Source: Symsagittifera roscoffensis (Eukaryota; Xenacoelomorpha; Acoela; Convolutidae). Taken from it: a stretch of 64,000 bases of DNA. Shown here one piece after another: positions 36,801 through 48,800 of the stretch (position 1 is the stretch's first letter; every line of letters starts with the position of its first letter). Made by a program: the position numbers and the translations under genes. The stretch is from the NCBI RefSeq assembly GCF_963678635.1, contig NC_087065.1:64668553-64732552 (forward strand). Reading direction: 5' to 3'. The notes under the pieces are model-generated. The model searched no databases. It saw only the letters and a list, made by a program, of their open reading frames with translations, and had not been told where the DNA came from.

Positions 36801-39800
36801 TCTGATTAATTCTGACAAGTTTTGGGGCTATGGAGAGCTAATATATTGATTGCTTATTTTGCTCAAAAATTAAAGAAGCATTCCAAATTTTTTGAATTTT
36901 TAAAGTTTTTCTGCCTTTAAAATGTTAGACCAATTCAAAAGTAGTCGAAGAGGTCACGGCTCTATTCTAAAACGAGCAAAAAGGCTCTTTTAACTGCTGT
37001 TTTTTTGTTTCGACAAGGAGAACTATAATGTTTTGAGGCTATGCTTTTTTTCAGTCAATTCTCGATGGTTTGACTCAGCATTTTGACAAAAAACTTGCAA
37101 TGCCATCTGACAAATACTGTTTTTTTTGGGTTCAAATGTAAGAAAATTTCACCTCAGTGAGGGTTTTGAAAAATTCATTTGGATCATTCTGTTAGGCTTT
37201 TGAAAAGTGAACCTTTGGCCGATTTGGGATAATTAATGCGCATTAAGTTGCGTTCTTATAACACGCGTAGGCGAAGTGTTGATACCTTGCAAATTGACTA
37301 GAGGAACGTCGTGTTGTCGTATTACCATGTCAAGAGACGATATATACATGCTTTTATAGTTTACATTAGCGTATGCGGTGATTTATTGAATATAAAAATG
37401 GAAAAAAGTTTTTCAATGATTTTGTCAATTTATACACAAAGCATTTTTCACTTGGTCTCAAAGTGGTTTTAAAGTCAGATCATTCAGGGTTTGGCCCTTG
37501 CATAAGAGGAACCTTGTTTTCTGTTTTCCGTCGTAAAATTATGTTTTTGCGGAAGATTTAGTAAACAATTCAACCCAAGCCTGAAGTTTTAACCTAAAGG
37601 ATTTTTGGATTACAGCCAAAGTAAAAGCAAGATGCAAAAGCTTGGTTACAAACTTGGCTATGGCCAGTTTTTGTCCATTGAATCGCCGTGCATCAGCTCT
37701 TGTGGTAGTGCCGCAAGTATTGTTGCATGGCGGTTCGATAGACAAGTACTGGCTGGTCGTAGTCAAGTTTGCAGCCAAATCTTTTTTTTTTATCAAATAC
37801 TTGATTTTACTTTGGTTTTAACCAAAAAACTTAAGGCTTGGTTTGCATTGTGCTACCAAAACTTGCGCGAAAATGAACAGGAAATTTTGTATCGAATAGT
37901 TATGCGCGGCAAATCAACGGATAAAAACAAAGCCTGCAGTTTGTTTTTATTGATAGGTAAAAAAAATGTGAACAGCTTGCTGTTTAAGCGAAAATCACCA
38001 GACCCCTCTAAAATTAAAAAAGTTTTTGTCTTTAACTGTAACCATCCAATTTGAAAACAATAAAAAAGTGCTAATCAGATTTTTTTTCGAATTCAGAAAC
38101 CTAAAATTTCAAATCTATGCTAAATTTTCGCATAAATTACGTTTTTGAATTTTTTTATTGATTTATTCAATTACACTTCACTAAAAATTCTTCCACAGTT
38201 GGCCAATTGTTAAAAAATCGATCCCAATAAACTTTTCCGACTCATCTTCGGCAAAATCTTTGGGTGTTGTCTTTCCGCAAATCAGCGCAGCATAACCACT
38301 ATAACAATGATTTTTTAGAAAATCTGAAGATGTTTCCAAATTCCGCATTTAATGAAAATGTATGCCAGTTTACATATCAATGTTTATGTATTGGTGTTTA
38401 TGAGCTACATTTAATATGTAGCCAGGGTCGGATTTAAGGGTGCCCTTTTGTACTATTTTGAGATATCCATTGTTGATTGACGGACCCTAAAAATTTCGGC
38501 GCCAAAATTTACTAACTTGAGGGGAAAGCGCGCACCAAAAAAAACGCAATTTTTTGGTCAAAGTTTTCCAAAAAGTGCCTAAAACCCATCTTTTGGATTG
38601 TTTTTTCAAAATTTTGCCTGCGGCGCACAACATTCGGCTAAAAATGTCTTTTTTGATGCTGGAGAGAGCTCAGAAAATCAAATTGATCAATCTTTAAAAA
38701 AAGGTGACAAATTTTTTTTTGAAAATCCGCCACTCGAGAAAGTCATAGGTACGCCCTTGTATATAGCTCAGAAACGTTTTTTTTTGGACTTTTCAAACTT
38801 TTGAATACAGAGTTCCTAAACGTTAAAATATATACACTGATATATAAATTGCGTAACGTTTTAAAATAAGTGGCATCTCCAGATCTTCTGAAAAATTAAT
38901 ACAATTATTATTGACTCAATTAGTTGCCATTCTGGCTTAACACATGCTGCTCTAGTATTCATTTTAGAATTACTTTTTCAATGATTGATCGTTAGCCAGA
39001 GAAAGTAGTAGATGCGCGGAAATATCCAATTTACTCGCCTATGCATTTGGGAAGAGTTAATCGTCCAAACATCGGTTTTTCCCAGGATTATCCTCAATTT
39101 GACCTATAAAATTACTTGAAAAACTGTCGAATTTGCAACTTGAGTTGAGTTTTTGACCTAGATTTTGATAAACTTTATCGAACTTGCCTCTGTTGCAAAT
39201 TAATGGACTCAAAATGGCTAGGATTTTACTGAATCGATCAAATTAACCTTTTACTTAATTTGTTCCACCCGAGCAGGCTATTTTCCAAACAATCTACAAT
39301 CTACAATGACGATGTTTCGACAAGCTTGCGACGAATTAAAAAGTTTTTGACGATTATCATCCCACGCATGCTATGTTTGAAAATTTGAACCAAAATCAAA
39401 GGCCGCCCAGAGTATTTCCCTATCTCAACTCTAGTTGCCCCGTTTTTCGAAAGTTCCACATTTGGAACGCTTTTACGGATTAACAGATGAACAATGTTTT
39501 CTATCCAAGCAATTCGGTCAGGCGCGGATCTAAGCTTTTTCTAAGGAGGGAGGGGTAATTTTGAGAGACTAGCAGTGAATCTTGTTTCCAAAAATTAACA
39601 AAAAATGTAACAAAATTAATACAAAAACGAAGCTGATTTCATCTTTGAGGATTTATAATTAAGCCAAACTGTATAAGCAGCGATCAAGAGTTTCATACTG
39701 GAGAAGAACCAATTCAAAAAACGAACTGTTACTGGAAGGATTGCTCCATTTCCATTTTGAAGCAATGCGTACACGACTGGCAGCGTCTCTAAAAGTTAAT

Positions 39801-42800
39801 GCTACATCGCTGTGAGGGGAAGCTACACATTTTCTTCTAGACATGAAATTTGTTCCCCAATTCGCTATCCGGTCGTACATTCCGGTAGAGATATACCAAG
39901 TCGTCTAACATTTTCTTCAGTTGCAGCTCTGCTCAAAATCCAGCCAGGAAAAGGTTTGCACACTTTAGAGCAAGACGCGGTAGTCACTACGAATTTATCC
40001 TTCAGGTTTAACAAAATGAAGTCAATAAAAGGCTGTTAGATTGTCTAACGGCAGTGATCGCATGCTGATGTAGCTGTAGGAGGCCGGCGTCTGCGACCCT
40101 GTAGTTGGACATTACCAGTCTTTACAGCATCATCATGAATCCTTTGAGAGCATCCACTGCCTTAATCATCTCCTATTGCTGGAAAACAGGTAGCAAAATT
40201 TTCATGCGTTGAACAGCACGGGGTAGAACCAAAATTGGGCCGTGGATCGTAGCACTGGTGGTTTTCGTATCAGCTAGTACACGCTCCACGCTCATCAGTT
40301 CAAGAAAAACTCTGATCGCAATATTCCACCGAGCTCATAAGCACAATTTTCACTGAGCCGTTTTTAAATTGAGCAAGGTGGCTTCGGACTTGGTGAAGAT
40401 ACTGCTGAATGAAGCAAGTTGACAGGTACTTGATGGCAGTTACCTGCATCGACGCACAGTTTTTCTTAACTCAGCTTCACCTCTACCGCAAACTGACCAA
40501 CGCCAAAAGGCCCGAAAAATTAAACAAATAACCATGAAAAAGTTACACGGGTATATGAAGTGACTGAGTTAGACCTCAATTAAACTGCTAATAATGTATT
40601 GACTATATCTTATCCTGATAGTAAGATCAAATGATATGCCTCAAGTTTATTTAACCCACCGATTACTCGTGTTTTAAAAACGCTGATAATCGCGCGTTGA
40701 ATATTTCGAATTAGAGCGATTTTGAAATTTCAAAAATGATCATAGGAGAAATAAGTTGCTTAAAAGTTGCTTAAGTTGCGGGAAAGTTTCTTTTCAAGTT
40801 TAATTAAAAAACTGAAGCTTATTGTACGTGATCTTCTTTTTGTCCGTAAGCAATGAACTACAAAATATTGTTTATAAATTATCACCATAACTAAAATAAC
40901 TATATATCGGAGCCGCTCTGTAACAAGAAAGTTTCATTTTCTGACAGTATAACTAATTTTGAAATGATGAAAGAATTTTATACAAACTTCTGAATAAATC
41001 TTTTCGCTCAATTTATAATTGAAAACTCGCGTTTGCAGGAAAGTCAAGACTTTTTTAAAAATTTTATTTTATATTTTCCTATATATATTTTTTTCTATCA
41101 ATTAAATTTTTTGTTTCTCCAGCCACATCTGAATAAATGAACAATTCATTTTTAAATATTTTGTTGATAATTGAAATTTTTTTTAAAATTTGACATCGAG
41201 GTACTTTTTTTTACAAGTTGTATATATTCTTTTACCGATTCCGTATTTTTGGCAAAGAAGCAACTTTTCAGATTTTTAAACAATCATCAGTTCACCTGTA
41301 TTCTCACTTGTTACCTGTATTCTCTTAGCACACATCACTAGTTTCAATTTTTTCACAGTGCTCATTCACTCTACAAGGATTTTACAATACAAAACCAAAA
41401 ATGAATTTCATGAAATTCAAAAAATCAGTAGCGGGTTTTAAGGGGGAAGAGGTGAGAGCGTTCTTGCTTTCCCGGACGGATTCGACACTCTGACTACCCC
41501 AAGGGTTCTCTTTTGATGCTGTTTTACTATTTCTACTTGGTGGAGAAGCCTTCCGGCAAAAATGTCTTTAAATGTCATATCATGACTGTTTTCCAAAAAC
41601 TTGTCTGCGACACCAACAACTTTAGCAAAACAATATGTGTTTATTGTGATCTGAAGAAAACGGAATTTTCGTGAAAAATTTTTGCGAACTAAGTCCTTCT
41701 TCACACTTGCATGAAAGTATTTGAATACAATGTTTTGCTAGAAAATTTTATTCAGGTCAAGATTGAAGATTATCAGAAATCCTTTTTGAGGAGTGGAGGT
41801 TGCAACTGTCTAGCTGATAAAGACAGGCGTTGACCCAATATCAAAACATTCATGTGATCGAAATGCTTCTCTGTATTCAATTTTAATTCGATTCTTAGCT
41901 TAATCTTTTTTGACAAGCTAGTCTTCAAAGATGAGCAATGTTGAGCAATAATTGTTAACCTTTAAGAAATATATTTTTAGATGATGATTTAAATAACAAA
42001 ATCTGACTCTTAGGGCGCAAACAAACAATTGTTTTCAGATTGATTTATAGCTCATTAAGTGAAACCTGTGCTAATGCTTGAGGTATTTTTCCCAGAAGAC
42101 AATCGTAAGATGGTAAAAAGCAACAGTACCTACTATTTTAAAGAACCCAATTAGTGAAAACATTTGAACAAATTGGACGGGTCATTACTCAGTTTATTAC
42201 AAAACATATAATGGTAAATTCAATGACTCAAACGCATAGAATGGTGTGATCCGTAAAACCTACGTTTTATTGACTTCTCTTCTCGCACTGAAATTTTATA
42301 TTCAACGGTTTTATCAGTTTCAAATATGTTCTAAGTCCAAGCTGAACCCTTTTTATGCTTTGAATGAATGGATAAACACTGTAAGGTTTGGTTGAAATGA
42401 ATTAATCCAAATGAAAAATACAATAGTTTTGCCACCTCCTCAATCAATAGATATTGAATAATGGCGAATGCTTATACTTCGAACTATTTAGAACTATGAG
42501 TGAACATCAACTTACCTTTCTTGAGCAAGTAAACATTCGCTACCCCCCTATATAATTGCTTTGACTTTCATTGCTCGCACACGCGTGTAAAGCTGTTTTT
42601 GCCCAAAAAAATTATATCTTTAAAGATCTTGCAAAAAAAAGGTTATATTTAGAGGAGGTTATCTTGCAAGATCTTGCAAGAATCTTGCAAGATCTTTTAA
42701 AGAGATGCATCCTCTTTAAAAGAATCTTGCAAGATTCTTGCAAGATCTTGCAAGATAACCTCCCTTGATCGACTAGGGTCACAGCTTAAGCGGATTTTTT

Positions 42801-45800
42801 AACCACCTGAGAAATCTTCATCCACTGAGCTGAATTATAAAAAAAATTGGTGACCGCTCGACTAGCATAGAGCTCGACTAGCATAAAAGTTTGAAAACAT
42901 GCCCGCATCCAGTTCCAAGCGTTAATAATCGATTATATTACGATTTTAGTAACAGTCTCACTAAAATTGCGAAATAATCGATTTTAATCAATTAATAATC
43001 AATTATAATCTTTCTTTTTAAAATCAAAATATAATTAATTATAATCCATTATAATCGATTATAATCGATTATTTTATCGTCTATTTTTCGACACAATTAT
43101 AATCGATTATAATTGATTATAATCCATTTTTTTTATTCAAATTTCTATTTCATTAGTTTTGCACAAAAATCCATTATAATCGATTATAATCCCTTTTGTT
43201 TGTCCATTTTTGTCTTCGAAGTTGCATATAAAATGTTTTTATTTTATGCTTTTTGTGGACGTTGGTTCCAATGAAAAATGAGAAAAATATTTTTAAATTT
43301 TTCCAATTAATTCAAATTTATAAGTTTTTTTTTCATTTCTTCCCCAATAGAGTTGTTTTGCGATGCATATTTTAAGCTTTTTTGAACACCAAAACATCAG
43401 CAAATTGATTTAGTTTCATGATTGATTCGGAAAATTTATTTTTCATCTACCGCGAGAACCTTTCCACTCATATGAAAGGATCTCTATGAAACTTTTGTTT
43501 CGTGGTAAAACTTTGTGTTCAGATGAGCCAAAGTGTTCAAGAGATCTCTCTTTTAGAGATTTTCTTATTGACACAAAAATAATAACCCATAAGATATAAT
43601 TCGAAAAAAGAAAAATTTTGGCAAATTAAGAGATTATAATCGATTATAATCGATTATAATTGATTTTAAGGGTTTTTAGTAAGAACTATAATCAATTATA
43701 ATCAATTATAATCGATTATAAAAGATTATAATCTCTTGGAAAATATCACGATTATAATCAATTATAAATCCCTTAAAGACCTAATTTTGGTAATTATAAT
43801 CGATTATAATTGTCAAAAAATCATCATAATAATCCGTTATAATCGATTATTTACGCCTAAACTTCTATGCGGGTGTAAATGTATCGACTAACATAATTTT
43901 GAAAGCTTTTTTTTTCCAGAAAAACAAAACAAGGAGAATCCTTTCAAATTGAAACTAGCATTTTTGATAAAAATGAGATAGTAAGCTACCAAAAAGCTAG
44001 TAAAATTCCTGATCAAATAAACAATCCCCCCGTCCCCCCGTGATGACCAATTGAGCTATCCCCCAAGCAAAAACGGTAAAACGCTGCAAAAAATGTCGGC
44101 AAACGCAAGAAGATGGTTGCTGTGTTCGTAGTACGCAATCAATTGACCGACTGAAGTTCTTGTAAATGTTTGTTTGGGCGACCATTGCCTCATCAATGAA
44201 CTCAAAATAGCAGGGTTGATGCTCTAGCCTAGAATCTGAATAGCAAAAACTATTCTCCGCAGCACTTTTCAATTTTTGAGCAATTCTTGCAATTTTTGAG
44301 CTTCAATATTGTAAGTTTTGGCGCTCCACATTCGTTGGAGAATCTGGTTTGTGATTTCATATCATTCAATAAGTTTACAAGTGGTTATAAACATGTCTCA
44401 AGTACCTATTGAGCTATCTCCCCCCACTCGAGAATGGGCGGGGAGATTGCTGAATTGATCCGAAATTCCTTGTGACACAAATTCTGATCAGTCATACCCC
44501 CCCCCCCCCGCCCGACCCACTGGCGAGCATAGAGAGGGGGCGGAGGGGGTCGAGCCCCTTCAAAGATTGAATCCCCTGCCTACCCAAAGGGCCCCTTTGG
44601 TAATAATTTAAGTAATAATCCTTTTTAAATAAATTCTTTTTAACGCCTATTTTTGCCTGCTTTTCCGAAAATCCGCCCCCTCTCTGTCGAGAAAAACCTA
44701 GATCTACCCCTGCCCCAACCTGCCATTGCTTGAACCGATTACAAATTGTGAAAGAAACGGAAAAACTGTGCTGATACATGTTGTTTGGAATCTTCTTAAC
44801 CAACCCCCTTTGCTAAAAGGGGAAGATTCGTTGCTAGTTACGAAATTTGCAAATTCTTAATTATTTAATTATAAGGGTGGTCATTCGTTACTATATACTA
44901 AGGGGTGGTTTACTTCCGCCCATTAGCAAAAGAAGAGGTGGGGATTGCAATTCTGTACAAGTTTTCGATGAAAAATTTTGAGATAACGCCAAACATTTTT
45001 GACAACATTTGAAGTTTGTGTTTCGATTTTTATGCTAGTCGATGCGATTTTAAAACTTTTTCGAAGCTTTTATGCTAGTCAAGTTTTATTTCACTTGCGA
45101 TCTTTGCTGTTTCGAAATTGCCATTTCATTCATTAATTTCTTGTTTCTAGGTGATTCAATCTGTTTTGGCTGTTTTATTTTTGCGGTTATTACCGTTGAC
45201 TAAAAAAAACTAAATATTCACCAGACAATCGGTGTCAGTCGTTTTGAGGTCCTGTATAAATGCACCAAACACTCAAAAAACTGTTATCATTGGGCTAAAT
45301 GGAGGGGGGCTATTCTCATGAGCGAAGGCCCAAAAACGAAAACAGTCAGAAGTCAATTAATAAAATGAAACAATATTTTGCAAACGAAACCCTTGAAATA
45401 TGAAATTTGTTCCAATTCGCCGCCGGTCAGTGGCAATTTGAAAATTTTGCTTTTCATTCGCCCATTCTGATTTTTATTTTCGCCCATTCGGTCCTTCGCC
45501 TATGAGGAATTCCACTTAATTGGAGTTGTTTTAATGTCCAGCCAAAAACCGAGAAAAAGCTCAATTTCAGCCGGGAAAAATCGATACGTACAATAGTAGG
45601 TTTTAAACATTCAGAAGTTTGATTCCTCATTCATTTTACTGATTTGTGTTTTTTTTCGCAAATATTTTGCGTACAGGTTACAGAACTCGACCAGGTGCAG
45701 TCACAAAGTACAGCAGGTGCAGTCAATTCATTCATAGTTTGCAAGGGTGTTTCCACTGCAGGAAACACTTCTGAAACAAGCAATGTTGTAGCAGCTGTTT

Positions 45801-48800
45801 TACGCCTTCAAACCCAGTTTTTGTCGAGATTTGAGCCAGCTGGCTCCTTTTAAATATTTTTTATTTTGCATGTGTTATTTGGAACTAGATTTTATCGAAA
45901 TTTGATCCAGCTAGCTAGTTTCAAATGCTTTTACTTGACCTATGAAAAACCTTAAATCCCTATGAAAAAAACAACTGCCAAGAAAACGGCAAAAACATGG
46001 TAAAAGAATTCGTTCATTTGCTCGTTGTAACCAAAAAGTTTCAACTTCAATGTCCTGCAACTGTAGCAATGCAAATAAAATCTATACAAATCTTTTCTTT
46101 ATGAATATCTCTCCAATTAAAGTTGCGAAGTTGACAATTTTTCACGATGAACTCAGTGTTCGGCAGTGTTGAACGCCCCCTTTCAGTCATAAAAAAAATT
46201 TATCGCTTTTTTTCTCAGTATGAGAAAACTACCAGCCATAAAATTCCCATGTAAAAAAAAGCTATTCATGCTAATTTAGCAGAGAAAAAATTCTCTATGG
46301 AATGTACGCTCAGCAATATATATTAGTGTGTAGTATAAAACAGAACTCAGTTTACAGCAGTGTGGAACGCCCCCCTTTCCAACATAAAATTTTTTTATCA
46401 CACTAATAAATATTGCTGAACGTACATTCCATAGAGAATTTTTTCTCCGCTAAATTAGCATAAATAGCTTTTTTTTACATGGGAATTTTATGGCTGGTAG
46501 TTTTTTCATACTGAGAAAAAAAGCGATAATTTTTTTTATGACTGAAAGGGGGGCGTTCACCACTGCCGAAAGCTGAGTTCTGTTGACAAATTGTAAGAAA
46601 TTTGTTTGAATGCTGTTTCGCTTTAGCGCAAAACGGAGAAGCTTCGTTTCTTTTTACACTCTTTCTTGCATAGATGTCATAGTCTCTTATTTAAATAGAT
46701 TTAAAAATAATATAAACAAAGCATCTCTCAGATAATTTGTTAATTCATGTTTTTTTGTTTAGATGACGTATCACCCTTTTTGGAGAGAAGAAACAGATTA
46801 TCCGAAAATCCATGCTCGTAGAATAGACTGGCCAAACGCTATCCTAGCCTCCCAAATCAGTCGGCTAACAGAAACTCAGAAAAAGTTGGAACAACATCAT
46901 CAAAGGAGGTCACCAAGTAATTCCCGATTTCAACAGAAAAACTATATTCAGCCTCTAATTTCAGCCCCTCTCAACAACAACCACCTCTCTAAAAGATCAA
47001 TGATAGACGGTACGTTATCAATATTGATTTAAAACCTTAAGGATTGAGAGCTTTTATGCTCTAATACTTTAAAAGGTTCAGACTGTGCCTGCATATATAT
47101 ATTTTTTTGATGCCATTTTCAAAAAATCGTTTTCAACGCGGGTTGAGATTCCGCTCACAAATCGCTCAAAATTTGAACGGTTTGAACAGTTTTCCAGCAA
47201 GATTTGAACAGTTTGATTAGTTTGAGCTGTTTTCTGAAAAAAACTCAAACACCTCAAATCTTGTTTAAAAACCGCTGAAAATCCGCTCATTTCTTGTCGA
47301 GGATTTTGAACGGTTTTTTAAACAAGATTCAAACGGGGGTGATATGTTACAATAGGTGGTAAATTTGAGTATAGTGCATTTAGTAAATTTGAGAACTATA
47401 ATGCATAGTCATTTCATTTTCAATCAATTATTATACTACTAAGATAGTTTTTGTAAAAACACTTTAAACCAGATGAAATGCGATTCAAAAACTCAAATTT
47501 TACACTTCTTTTGCCAAAAATTTGGCTTTTGAATCAAATTTTAAACAACGAGCGGAGTATAATAAATAGTGATCCAGCTATTCAAATTGATACTACCACT
47601 TATTGCAATATATCACCTCAAACGATTGATGAGCGGTACGACTTAAAAAATATAAGAAACAATTGAAAGTTCCGCAACAGACACTTACGCGTGTGATAAG
47701 AACGCAAAAATATTGCGCATTAATCATCTCAAGTTCGGAAAAATAGCAATTTTAAGAACCCACACTTTTTAAATTTGAGCTCAGGAAGACAAGATTTTTC
47801 AGATGGTACAAAAACTTTTCTTAAAAATATTCAATTGAAAAGTGGAAAATTAAGCCGGAACAAAAACTATTCAATAGTCACTCATCAAATAGAATATACC
47901 CTCAAAATAAAACAGGGGGAACTCAGCAATGCCAAAGTAAAACAATGCCGAAACAAACTGAAAATGTCTTCAACAGTGCCAGAAAAATGATGAGATTTGA
48001 AAATGTGAGTTCTGTTTGTTAATGGTAGGCAATTTTGCGTAAATACTGTTTTTGTTTTTTAAAGAAACCGAGCATAAAACTGACAATTTTACTGAGTTAA
48101 CAGTTTTTTCAGAAAAAATGATAACTCCGCGCTCGGCGATTTTTTGTCTGCTTAACAATTAGTTTGATTTCAAATTGTCATTTTTGTCTTTTCAATTTTT
48201 TTCAATTTAATTAATATTATTTGTCAGTGATTTGTATTAAGTAAATTATTTTTCGGCACCGTTAAACAAAATTTTGATTTTTGGCAATGTTGTTTTTCGA
48301 CACTGTTGTACTGCCCCATAAAAACGCAATAAATGCCCTAAAATTGGAGAAAAGTGACCAACTGGACAGTTCCTACGGTAGGCATTCTACGATAGGTCAC
48401 TTAGAGGGTAGAAGTTTGTACGTTTGATCCGAGAAAACTTGTAGCTGGAATTCAAAAAATGGACATTTTGACAATTAGAGGTTCTAATTTAAGTACGAGC
48501 GGCCAACAAACTTTCGTGAGGGTTAGGTTCCCATTTCAAAGAATTCAGCTGACTCGCTCAACATCTTAAGTTTATTCTAATTTCTAATTGTTCCGACTTT
48601 TGAAGAACGTTTTTGCTGCTGTGGTTCTTTATTCAGTCAATTTTTTACGATACAAATATTAGTTCTTATCAAAAAAAACCTATAGCTTATTGAAGATATC
48701 GTCTTTTTGAGTTCAAGTGGAAAAAAATAACTTGCAATTATTTGTTGTAGGGTTCTGGGATTTTGAAAATTGTCAATTTGGCAATGTTTTGGGCGAAATT

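Larger units (their letters stand above)
42848..45090. mobile_element. Composite element with GACTAGCATAAAA inverted ends
   Basis: CTCGACTAGCATAGAGCTCG and ACTAGCATAAAAG at the left face TTTTATGCTAGTCGATGCG and CTTTTATGCTAGTCAAG at the right (45029-45083). An ATAATCGATTAT element (42902-43873), a hAT-like fragment and C-rich repeats lie inside. A related left end occurs at 57692-57740. No transposase identified; the minus frame 43997-44272 is unrecognised. Confidence 0.45.

Noticed and set aside
37605-38054. 149-residue + strand open frame, the longest in the window
   Set aside because: Its first half is a foldback palindrome with a mirror frame on the other strand, and the rest is Lys/Phe/Asn-rich without a domain.
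42571-42768. Open frame with ILQDL repeats
   Set aside because: It is produced by the ATCTTGCAAG palindrome; the peptide repetition follows from the DNA repeats.
47478-47990. Two adjacent + strand open frames as a gene
   Set aside because: They are in separate frames with stops between, without clear splice sites or any recognised motif.
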